From the NCBI GenBank assembly GCA_019119745.1, contig DWWI01000009.1, forward strand, positions 1 through 14,478: DNA of 14,478 nucleotides, read 5' to 3'. Made by a program: the position numbers and the translations under genes. This DNA comes from Candidatus Mediterraneibacter gallistercoris. Its GTDB lineage: Bacteria > Bacillota_A > Clostridia > Lachnospirales > Lachnospiraceae. Positions within the stretch are counted from its first letter, which is position 1. Each line of letters opens with the position of its first letter. The notes under the pieces are model-generated. The model worked only from the letters and a program-made list of their open reading frames with translations. It was not told the DNA's origin and ran no database searches. Positions 4,547 to 11,812 of this stretch are shown one piece after another.

Positions 4547-7540
4547 ATGAGTGATATTATGAGACCGATGTCTTTTGAACAGCTCTTAAACTGGACATTG
4601 ACAGAGTATAAGAAGAGTGGAACTGTATTCGGAGAGCATCATCCTTATCATGCGGATGAAAAATATGACCGGATGATCTTTGAGAGAACACTTGAGACGC
4701 CTGTAGGCCCGGCGGCGGGACCGCACACCCAGCTGGCGCAGAATATCGTGGCCGCGTACTATACAGGCAGCCGTTTCTTTGAACTGAAGACCGTACAGGT
4801 CATGGACGGAGCGGAGTTGTCAGCCTGTGTGAATAAGCCGTGTATCAAGGCGGATGATGAGTGTTATAACTGTGAGTGGTCCACGGAGCTCTATGTGCCG
4901 CAGGCTATGGAAGAGTACATTAAAGCATGGTTCCTGTGCAAAGTTATCGCCAAAGAGTTTTCTCTGGGGAGCATGGACGGTTTCCAGTTCAATATCAGTG
5001 TCGGCTACGATCTGGAAGGAATCAAATCAGAGAAGATCGACAACTTCCTCAACACAATGCAGCATGCGCAGGATGCCGATATTTTCAGGACGTGCAGGGA
5101 ATATCTTCTCGCTCACACAGATCTGTTTGAACATGTGACAAAGGAAGATATTGAGAGTATCTCGGGAGATATCTGTAATTCTGTTACGATCTCCACACTG
5201 CACGGATGTCCTCCGCAGGAAATCGAGCGCATCGCCATGTATCTGATCACGGAAAAGGGATTCCATACTTTTATTAAATGCAATCCAACACTGCTCGGAT
5301 ATGAGTATGCCAGAAAGATGATGGATGATATGGGATACGACTATGTGGCGTTCGGAGATTTTCATTTCAAAGACGACCTGCAGTATGAGGACGCGGTTCC
5401 CATGCTGACAAGACTGATGAAAGTCTGCGAGGAGAGAAATCTCGAGTTCGGAGTTAAGATCACGAATACATTCCCCGTAGATGTGAAGCAGAATGAACTG
5501 CCAAGTGAAGAGATGTATATGTCGGGGAAATCTCTGTATCCGCTGTCTATCTCCGTGGCGGCGAAGCTGGCGAAAGATTTTGGAGGAAAGCTGCGTATCT
5601 CTTATTCCGGAGGAGCGGACTTCCACAATATTAAAGATATCGTAGAAGCGGGAATCTGGCCGGTGACTGTGGCAACTACGCTTCTGAAGCCCGGCGGTTA
5701 TGACAGAATGTCACAGATGGCGTCCCTTCTTGAGAAAGAGGGAGCCGTATTTGCAGGAGTAGATGCCGACGCGGTGAGCAGACTCGTGGAGGAGGCAAAG
5801 ACAGACCCGCACCACGTAAAAGCGGTGAAACCTCTCCCGTCCAGAAAGATGAAGAAACAGGTTCCGCTTCTGGACTGCTTTGTGGCTCCGTGTAAGGAAG
5901 GATGTCCGATCCATCAGGATATTCCGGCATATCTTCAGCTTGTAAAAGCGGGAAAATATGAGGAAGCCATGAAAGTCATCACGGAGAAGAACCCGCTTCC
6001 GTTTATTACAGGAACGATCTGCGCGCATCCGTGTATGAATAAATGTACCCGTAATTTCTATGAAGAGTCCGTCTACATCCGCGGTATGAAACTGATTGCC
6101 GCAGAGAACGGATATGACGCGCTCATGGACAAGATCACCGCTTCACCGATAACAAAGAGCGGGAAAGCGGCTGTCATCGGCGGCGGCCCGGCAGGAATGG
6201 CTGCGGCATATTTCCTGAGACGCTCAGGCATGGAGACTACATTGTTTGAGAAAACGGATGCCCTTGGAGGCGTGGTGCGCCACGTGATCCCTGAGTTCCG
6301 TATCCCCGGAAGTGCCATTGACAAAGACGCGGCGCTTCTTGAAAAGGTTGGCGTCAACATCTGTCTGAACAGCGAGATCACGGATCTGGATATGTTGAAA
6401 AATGCAGGATACACGGCGGTTATCCTTGCTGTGGGAGCCTATGAACCGGGGGTGCTCAGACTGGAAAAAGGCGAGCCGGTCAATGCACTTGAGTTCCTTG
6501 CGGACTTCAAGGCAAAAGACGGGGATCTTGATATCGGAAAGAACGTTGTGATCATCGGCGGCGGAAATACGGCCATGGATACGGCGAGAGCGGCCAAGCG
6601 CACGAAAGGCGTGGAACACGCGTATCTTGTATACAGAAGAACGAAGCGTTATATGCCGGCGGATGAGGAAGAACTTGTCATGGCGGTGGACGACGGCGTG
6701 GAGTTCATGGAACTGCTCTCACCTGTGAAACTGGAAGACGGAAAACTGCTCTGCAAAGTAATGAAACTGGGAGACTACGACGCGTCCGGAAGAAGAGGCG
6801 TGGTGGAGACCGGCGAAGAGAAAGAGATTCCGGCGGATACGGTCATTGCAGCGGTAGGCGAGAGAGTGCCGACGGCATTCTATGAGTCCTGCGGCATCAA
6901 TGTAAATGAAAGAGGACGCGCCATTGTCAATGAGGAGACCTGCGAGACGAGCCGTCCGGGTGTATACCTTGCAGGAGACGGACTTGGCGGTCCGGCGACA
7001 GTTGTGGAAGGTATTGCAGACGCCCTGAGAGCCGCACAGGCTGTGACCGGCGGCACTCTTGTAAGAGACTTTGAGCCGGAGACAGATGAAGATACGATCT
7101 ACGGAAGAAAAGGAAATCTCTCCGATATGAAAGAAGACAAAGAGGAGAGCGGAAGATGCCTCGGATGCTCCGGTATCTGCGAGAACTGTGTGGAAGTATG
7201 TCCGAACCGGGCGAATATTTCCATCCGCGTGCCTGGCATGGAGAAACATCAGATCATCCACGTGGATTATATGTGTAATGAGTGTGGCAACTGCAAGAGT
7301 TTCTGTCCGTATGACAGCGCACCGTATCTTGACAAGTTCACATTATTTGCAGATGAGAAGGACATGGAAGACAGCAAGAATCAGGGATTTGCGGTTCTTG
7401 ACAAAGATCAGGTAAAATGCAAGGTACGTTTCTTCGGAGAGACCTCTGTCTGGACAAAGGGAGAAGAGACAAGGATCCCGGAAGGACTGCAGAAACTGAT
7501 GGAGACTGTCTGTACGGATTATGCATATCTTTTGAGGTAA
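4547..7540 (+). CDS. ygfK: YgfK, multidomain iron-sulfur flavoprotein oxidoreductase
   Basis: A 997-residue cytoplasmic oxidoreductase, named in databases as a putative selenate reductase subunit. Domain order as seen: a dihydroorotate-dehydrogenase-like TIM barrel (about 40-410; LHGCPPQEI near 218, ISYSGGADFHNI near 351); a GltD-type helical Fe-S domain (C444, C449, C453, C492, C496, C500); an FAD domain (VIGGGPAGMAAAYF, 543-556); an NAD(P) domain (VVIIGGGNTAMD, 667-678) closing with VYLAGDGLGGPATVVEG (807-822); and two C-terminal [4Fe-4S] motifs (C871/874/878/881/885 and C910/913/916/920). These are the modules of dihydropyrimidine dehydrogenase with the barrel moved to the N-terminus. AGGAGG lies 8 nt before the ATG. 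The next gene is a dihydropyrimidinase homologue, so reduction of a purine-derived ring is an attractive inference; selenate reduction is less supported by this context. Confidence 0.92.
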   Translation: MSDIMRPMSFEQLLNWTLTEYKKSGTVFGEHHPYHADEKYDRMIFERTLETPVGPAAGPHTQLAQNIVAAYYTGSRFFELKTVQVMDGAELSACVNKPCIKADDECYNCEWSTELYVPQAMEEYIKAWFLCKVIAKEFSLGSMDGFQFNISVGYDLEGIKSEKIDNFLNTMQHAQDADIFRTCREYLLAHTDLFEHVTKEDIESISGDICNSVTISTLHGCPPQEIERIAMYLITEKGFHTFIKCNPTLLGYEYARKMMDDMGYDYVAFGDFHFKDDLQYEDAVPMLTRLMKVCEERNLEFGVKITNTFPVDVKQNELPSEEMYMSGKSLYPLSISVAAKLAKDFGGKLRISYSGGADFHNIKDIVEAGIWPVTVATTLLKPGGYDRMSQMASLLEKEGAVFAGVDADAVSRLVEEAKTDPHHVKAVKPLPSRKMKKQVPLLDCFVAPCKEGCPIHQDIPAYLQLVKAGKYEEAMKVITEKNPLPFITGTICAHPCMNKCTRNFYEESVYIRGMKLIAAENGYDALMDKITASPITKSGKAAVIGGGPAGMAAAYFLRRSGMETTLFEKTDALGGVVRHVIPEFRIPGSAIDKDAALLEKVGVNICLNSEITDLDMLKNAGYTAVILAVGAYEPGVLRLEKGEPVNALEFLADFKAKDGDLDIGKNVVIIGGGNTAMDTARAAKRTKGVEHAYLVYRRTKRYMPADEEELVMAVDDGVEFMELLSPVKLEDGKLLCKVMKLGDYDASGRRGVVETGEEKEIPADTVIAAVGERVPTAFYESCGINVNERGRAIVNEETCETSRPGVYLAGDGLGGPATVVEGIADALRAAQAVTGGTLVRDFEPETDEDTIYGRKGNLSDMKEDKEESGRCLGCSGICENCVEVCPNRANISIRVPGMEKHQIIHVDYMCNECGNCKSFCPYDSAPYLDKFTLFADEKDMEDSKNQGFAVLDKDQVKCKVRFFGETSVWTKGEETRIPEGLQKLMETVCTDYAYLLR

Positions 7541-7579
7541 CAAAGCGGCAGAATTTTATTACAGAAAGAGGGAGTCGGC

Positions 7580-8947
7580 ATGAAACTTTTATTTAAAGGC
7601 GGCACGGTCGTAAGCGGAGACGGCATGAAGAAACTTGATCTACTGGTAAAAGGCGAGAAAATCCTTGTGGCGGGCGAAAATCTGGAATTCCGCGACGCCC
7701 AGATCGTGGATGTCCGCGGAAAACTCCTCTTCCCCGGCTTTATTGATGCGCATACTCATATGGCGCTGGAAGTGAGCGATACGATCACGGCGGACAAGTT
7801 CGAAACCGGAACAAAAGCGGAGCTTGCCGGCGGAACTACATGTATCGTGGATTATGCCACACAGTATAAGGGAGAGAGCCTGCGAGAGGCGCTCAACAAC
7901 TGGCATAAGAAGGCGGACGGACAGTCTTCCTGTGATTATGCATTTCATCTGGCTCTGACAGACTGGAACGAGGAGATCAGCCGTGAGCTGGAGGAAATTG
8001 TTCAGAAAGAGACATGTTCGTTCAAGCTGTACATGACCTATGATACGATGGTAGACGACGAGACCATGTACGAAATCCTCTCCCGTCTGAAAGAACTGGG
8101 CGGAATCGCCGGCGTACACTGTGAGAATAACGGCATCATTCAGGCAAGGCTCAAAGAACTGGAGAAGACAAAGGGCGGAAGGACAGACGTATCGGATTAT
8201 CCGTGGACGAGGCCGAAAGAGGCGGAGGCGGAAGCAGTGGCACGTCTCTTAAAGATCGCCAAATGTGTAGATACTCCGGTTGTCGTGGTACATTTGAGCA
8301 CCGCGGCAGGATACCGGGAGATACTCAGGGCACGGGAAGAGGGACAGACCGTATATGTGGAGACATGTCCGCAGTATCTGCTTATGGATGAGAGCAAGTA
8401 TTCTCTTCCGGCAGAGGAGGCAAGGCATTACATGATCGCCCCGCCGCTTCGTAAAAAGAAAAATCAGGAAGTACTCTGGCAGGCGCTCAAAGAAGGACGC
8501 ATCCAGACTATAGCTACAGATCACTGCAGTTTTACAAAAGAGCAGAAAATGGCGGGAGCGGAAGATTTCTCGAAGACGCCATGCGGCATGCCGGGGGCAG
8601 AGGAACGCCCGGCTCTGATCTGGCAGTTCGGTGTAAATGGAGAGAGGATCACGGCAGAGCAGATGTGTATCTATCTGTCGGAGAATCCGGCCAAGCTTTA
8701 TAACCTGTATCCGTGGAAAGGAGCGCTCATTCCCGGAAGTGACGCGGATATCGTTGTGTGGAATCCGGACACTGAATGGACGATGACGGCAGAGAACCAG
8801 CAGTCGGCATGTGATTACTGTCCGATGGAAGGAACGAAGATCTGCGGCAGGGCAGAACAGGTATATTTGAGAGGCAGGCTTGTGGCGGAAAACGGAAAAA
8901 TCCTTGAGGAGAAGTCCGGCGTGTATGTCCGTCACGGCGTGGAATAA
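7580..8947 (+). CDS. hyuA: Hydantoinase/dihydropyrimidinase-type cyclic amidohydrolase
   Basis: A 455-residue zinc cyclic amidohydrolase that hydrolyses a cyclic amide in a six- or five-membered ring (dihydropyrimidine/hydantoin/allantoin type). The binuclear site is complete: H58 and H60 in FIDAHTHM, K149 (carboxylated lysine, in SFKLYMTYD), H180 in GVHCENN, H238 in VVVHLSTAAG and D314 in IATDHCSF. Y154 matches the oxyanion-hole tyrosine five residues after the lysine in dihydropyrimidinases. Length is normal. GAGGGAG precedes the ATG by about 5 nt. It lies 39 bp after ygfK and ends one base before yqeC starts, so it is tightly co-transcribed. In this cluster it probably opens the pyrimidine part of a reduced purine, or an imidazolone/hydantoin intermediate. 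The exact substrate cannot be read from sequence. Confidence 0.9.
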   Translation: MKLLFKGGTVVSGDGMKKLDLLVKGEKILVAGENLEFRDAQIVDVRGKLLFPGFIDAHTHMALEVSDTITADKFETGTKAELAGGTTCIVDYATQYKGESLREALNNWHKKADGQSSCDYAFHLALTDWNEEISRELEEIVQKETCSFKLYMTYDTMVDDETMYEILSRLKELGGIAGVHCENNGIIQARLKELEKTKGGRTDVSDYPWTRPKEAEAEAVARLLKIAKCVDTPVVVVHLSTAAGYREILRAREEGQTVYVETCPQYLLMDESKYSLPAEEARHYMIAPPLRKKKNQEVLWQALKEGRIQTIATDHCSFTKEQKMAGAEDFSKTPCGMPGAEERPALIWQFGVNGERITAEQMCIYLSENPAKLYNLYPWKGALIPGSDADIVVWNPDTEWTMTAENQQSACDYCPMEGTKICGRAEQVYLRGRLVAENGKILEEKSGVYVRHGVE

Positions 8948-8948
8948 A

Positions 8949-9707
8949 ATGATCTATATTTACAGTGGAGACAGGCTGCATAAGACAGACTCTCTGAGAC
9001 AGGCGCTGAAACTGGAGAAAGAAGTGCTCCGGGGACAGCGCCCGGTCGTATCCGTGGTCGGCGCAGGGGGCAAGACAACGACACTGCACCGGCTTGCCGA
9101 CGAGTATGTCCGGTCTGGTGTACCGGTGCTCGTGACAACCACGACGCACATCATGAAAGAAGACAGGGAATGGTTCCTGTCCGGCTTCTCGGAAGAGAAG
9201 GTAGAAGAGCAGCTGCAAAAGTCAGGACAGGTATGGGTAGGAGAGCCGGCTTACAGCGGCAAGCTGGGGAGACTTTCAGACGCCGCGCTTGAGAAACTTC
9301 TGAAGCGGGATGTTCCGGTGCTCATCGAAGCGGATGGAGCCAGGCGGCTGCCGGTCAAAGTACCTGCAGAACACGAACCGGTGATCCTGCCCTGTACGAC
9401 TCACGTATTGTCCGTATACGGGCTGGACAGTGTGGGAAAGAAAATAGAAGATACGGTATTCCGCCCGGAACTGGCGGAGATACTTTTAAAGAAGAAAAGA
9501 ACAGAATGTGTGACGGAAGAGGACATTGCCCGGCTCGCGGCATCGGATCTCGCGGGGAGAAAAGGATGTCCTGGGATGGCCGTGTACACAGTCGTTTTGA
9601 ATAAAGCAGATGATGAAAAACTCAGAAAAACGGCACTTGCCATATGCCGTTTGCTGGATGACAGGGGAATCCGGCAGGTGATCGTCACCGGCAGAGAAAA
9701 ATTCTAA
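8949..9707 (+). CDS. yqeC: YqeC, selenium-dependent hydroxylase accessory protein
   Basis: A 252-residue cytoplasmic P-loop protein of the YqeC family, found almost only beside selenium-dependent molybdenum hydroxylases and thought to help mature them. Visible motifs: VVGAGGKTTT (37-45, Walker A-like; K42), LVTTTTHIM (61-69), LIEADGAR (YqeC hallmark, Walker B-like acid) and VLNKADD (NKxD-like base-recognition motif). The start MIYIYSGDRL at 8949 is one base after the hyuA stop, with only a weak GGA upstream, so translation is probably coupled to hyuA. An in-frame ATG at 8880 would add 23 residues but lies inside hyuA in another frame and gives non-family sequence. The protein is followed by a palindromic repeat before yqeB. 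Confidence 0.9.
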   Translation: MIYIYSGDRLHKTDSLRQALKLEKEVLRGQRPVVSVVGAGGKTTTLHRLADEYVRSGVPVLVTTTTHIMKEDREWFLSGFSEEKVEEQLQKSGQVWVGEPAYSGKLGRLSDAALEKLLKRDVPVLIEADGARRLPVKVPAEHEPVILPCTTHVLSVYGLDSVGKKIEDTVFRPELAEILLKKKRTECVTEEDIARLAASDLAGRKGCPGMAVYTVVLNKADDEKLRKTALAICRLLDDRGIRQVIVTGREKF

Positions 9708-9718
9708 TTTAACAGATC

Positions 9719-9749
9719 ATAACAGTTCAGCCCATGGCCGGACTGTTAT
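9719..9749 (+). repeat. Palindromic repeat, short form (yqeC-yqeB gap)
   Basis: TAACAGTTCAGCC and GGCCGGACTGTTA pair over 13 bp (one A-C mismatch, one G-U) around CAT; an A-T pair extends it to 9719/9749. The left arm TAACAGTTCAGCCCATGG (9720-9737) recurs with one difference at 11142-11159. It begins 12 bases after the yqeC stop and ends just before the yqeB RBS (AGGAAGG). There is no U-run. Confidence 0.7.
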
Positions 9750-9768
9750 AACAGGAAGGCAGAAAGAA

Positions 9769-11124
9769 ATGAAGATATTGATCAGAGGCGCCGGAGATCT
9801 GGCGACAGGAATCGCATCCAGACTCTATGGAGCGGGACATCAGATCCTGATGACCGAGATAGAGGTACCGCTTACTGTAAGGCGTACCGTTGCGCTGTCA
9901 AGAGCAGTCTATGAGGGAAGTGCCCGGGTGGAGGAGATGCTGGGTGTTCTTGTGAAAGATCAGGCAGACGCTGAACAGACTATGGCAGCGGGAGATATCG
10001 CTGTCATGGTAGATGAAACAGCATCCTGCCGGGAGTGGTTCCGTCCGGATGTGATCGTAGACGCGATCCTCGCAAAGAGAAATCTCGGGACAAAGATCAC
10101 GGACGCGCCGTTTGTCATCGGAGTCGGCCCCGGATTTACGGCGGGAGCTGACTGCAACTGTGTGGTTGAGACAAAGCGCGGACATACGCTGGGGAATATT
10201 ATCCGGCGGGGAAGCGCGATCCCCAATACCGGTGTACCGGGAAATGTAGCGGGCTATACGATTGAGCGGCTGATCCGTGCAGGAGCAGACGGAATACTGG
10301 AGCCGCGGGCACAGATCGGTGATTATGTGGAGAAAGGCTCTGTTGTCGCTGTCACTGGAGGTGTTCCGGTATATGCACAGATGTCCGGTATCGTGAGAGG
10401 CATGCTTCAGGCCGGCGTACAGGTGAATAAGAATCTGAAGATCGGAGATATCGATGCAAGGGCGGAAGTATCCCACTGCTATACGATTTCCGACAAGGCG
10501 AGAGCCATCGGGGGCGGCGTCCTGGAAGCAGTCACCGGATTCGAGCGGATGAAAGACCGGTTTGCCATAGTAATTCTCGCAGCGGGAGCAGGTACAAGGT
10601 TTGGTGGAAATAAACTGAATGCGCTTGTGAAAAACAGACCGCTCTATGAATATACGCTGGACCGTGTACAGGCATTCGGATCATTTCCGGCATTTATTGT
10701 TACCGGCTCCGAAGAAATCGCACAGGAAGCAGAAAAGAGAGGCATTACTCCGGTGTGGAATAAAGAGCCGGAAAGGGGAATATCCCTCTCCCTTACGCTG
10801 GGGCTTAAGAAAGCGCTGGAGTGCAGGCCGGATTTAAAAGGAGTCATGTTCTCTGTCTGTGACCAGCCGGGGCTTGATACCTCAACTATGCAGCAGATCT
10901 TCTGTACGGCGTATCTGCATCCGGGGAGCATTGTATGCGCGGGAAACAGCGGGAGAACCGGAAATCCGGTGTGCTGGGATGAAAACTTTTTCCCGGAGCT
11001 GCTTGCCCTGACCGGTGATGAAGGCGGAAGACAGATCATGAGAAAATATAAGGAAAAGGTGAGAATCGTACAGGTGGATCCGGAGGAACTAAAAGATATT
11101 GACAGACGGGAAGACCTGAGATAA
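9769..11124 (+). CDS. YqeB-MocA/YgfJ fusion: molybdenum hydroxylase maturation protein with MobA-like nucleotidyltransferase domain
   Basis: A single 451-residue frame joins two proteins that are commonly separate. Residues 1 to about 257 are YqeB, the Se-dependent molybdenum hydroxylase system protein: IRGAGDLATGIASRL (5-19, nucleotide-binding-like), FVIGVGPGFTAGADCNCVVE (115-134) and RGSAIPNTGVPGNVAGYT (147-164). Residues about 264-451 are a MobA-like NTP transferase of the MocA/YgfJ type: FAIVILAAGAGTRFGGNKL (265-283), MFSVCDQPGLD (360-370) and RTGNPVCW (396-403). MocA adds CMP (or GMP) to molybdopterin to form the dinucleotide cofactor of hydroxylases. A short linker (about 255-264) joins them with no frameshift sign. 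The start is MKILIRGAGD with AGGAAGG about 9 nt upstream. The enzyme probably serves the xanthine dehydrogenase encoded two genes later. The selenium role of YqeB is inferred from co-occurrence. Confidence 0.9.
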   Translation: MKILIRGAGDLATGIASRLYGAGHQILMTEIEVPLTVRRTVALSRAVYEGSARVEEMLGVLVKDQADAEQTMAAGDIAVMVDETASCREWFRPDVIVDAILAKRNLGTKITDAPFVIGVGPGFTAGADCNCVVETKRGHTLGNIIRRGSAIPNTGVPGNVAGYTIERLIRAGADGILEPRAQIGDYVEKGSVVAVTGGVPVYAQMSGIVRGMLQAGVQVNKNLKIGDIDARAEVSHCYTISDKARAIGGGVLEAVTGFERMKDRFAIVILAAGAGTRFGGNKLNALVKNRPLYEYTLDRVQAFGSFPAFIVTGSEEIAQEAEKRGITPVWNKEPERGISLSLTLGLKKALECRPDLKGVMFSVCDQPGLDTSTMQQIFCTAYLHPGSIVCAGNSGRTGNPVCWDENFFPELLALTGDEGGRQIMRKYKEKVRIVQVDPEELKDIDRREDLR

Positions 11125-11140
11125 ATATAACAAGAAGATA

Positions 11141-11228
11141 GTAACAGTTCAGCTCATGGAACAGCCCACTCGAAAAATTATGCGAGCATGATTTTCTCTT
11201 ACGGTCAGTTCCATGGCTGAACTGTTAC
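11141..11228 (+). repeat. Palindromic repeat, long form with nested hairpin (mocA-ferredoxin gap)
   Basis: The arms at 11141-11162 (GTAACAGTTCAGCTCATGG plus AAC) and 11208-11228 are inverted copies of each other except for one missing base. A nested hairpin (GAAAAATTATGC against GCATGATTTTC, 11172-11194) fills the centre. The ends match the short repeat at 9720. The full 88-base unit looks like a REP/MITE-type insertion or an RNA processing element within the operon. No transposase and no clear target duplication are visible. Confidence 0.7.
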
Positions 11229-11257
11229 AAAAAACTAACCGAGAGGAGATGGATGGT

Positions 11258-11812
11258 ATGGCGCGGGTACGGAAAAAGAAAGTGGCGGTCGTTCAGTGTA
11301 CAGGAGGGTGCCGCCGTCAGACAGAGATAAGCAAAGCAGCAGGAAACAGATGTCAGCAGATACTTGAGACGAAAGCGGACGCAGTGTCCTGCGAATATGG
11401 ATGCTTAGGCGGCGGGAGCTGTGTAGAAGCATGCCGGCTCCATGCAATCTATATCAATGCAAAGGGCGCCGCTGAGGTGGATCCGGAGAAATGTGCGGGA
11501 TGCGGACTGTGTGCGAAAGCCTGTCCCCGGAGCCTGATCCGGATCACTGATGCAGAGTATAATATCTACTCCGCATGTGTCAGTGAAGATACAGGAGCGC
11601 AGACGAGAAGGAACTGTGAAACCGGCTGTATCGCCTGCGGCATCTGTGTCAGGAACTGCCCGATGGGAGCGGTAAGCATCGAGAATAACCACGCAGTGAT
11701 CGATGAGGAAAAATGTATTGCCTGCGGCATGTGCGCAATGAAATGTCCGCGGGGAGCGATCAGAGATTATAACGGGATCTTTACGGTCCGGGAAGCGCAG
11801 GTGGGATCATGA
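11258..11812 (+). CDS. RnfB-like polyferredoxin (4Fe-4S binding protein)
   Basis: A 184-residue soluble protein with 21 cysteines, an electron carrier for the adjacent hydroxylase. It resembles the C-terminal, soluble half of RnfB: CTGGC (C14, C18), CEYGCLGGGSCVEAC (C45, C49, C55, C59), then three CxxCxxCxxxCP clusters at C79-C89, C124-C134 and C153-C163, plus isolated C32, C107 and C120 in places where RnfB also has cysteines. RnfB's membrane anchor and N-terminal cluster domain are absent. I chose ATG 11258 because AGGAG (11244-11248) is 9 nt upstream. ATG 11249 touches the RBS, and an in-frame ATG at 11213 lies inside the palindromic repeat. Its stop overlaps the xanthine dehydrogenase start (ATGA), implying coupled translation and a 1:1 partner. 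The partner beyond it (Rnf, ferredoxin or YgfK) is inference. Confidence 0.85.
   Translation: MARVRKKKVAVVQCTGGCRRQTEISKAAGNRCQQILETKADAVSCEYGCLGGGSCVEACRLHAIYINAKGAAEVDPEKCAGCGLCAKACPRSLIRITDAEYNIYSACVSEDTGAQTRRNCETGCIACGICVRNCPMGAVSIENNHAVIDEEKCIACGMCAMKCPRGAIRDYNGIFTVREAQVGS

Noticed and set aside
8880..8948. Upstream ATG adding 23 residues to YqeC
   Set aside because: It overlaps the end of hyuA in another frame and encodes non-family sequence. ATG 8949, one base after the hyuA stop, gives the normal YqeC N-terminus.
11213..11257. Upstream in-frame ATG (11213) as the polyferredoxin start
   Set aside because: It lies inside the right arm of the palindromic repeat (ATGGCTGAACTG) with no RBS. 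AGGAG at 11244-11248 points to ATG 11258, which matches RnfB-like sequence.
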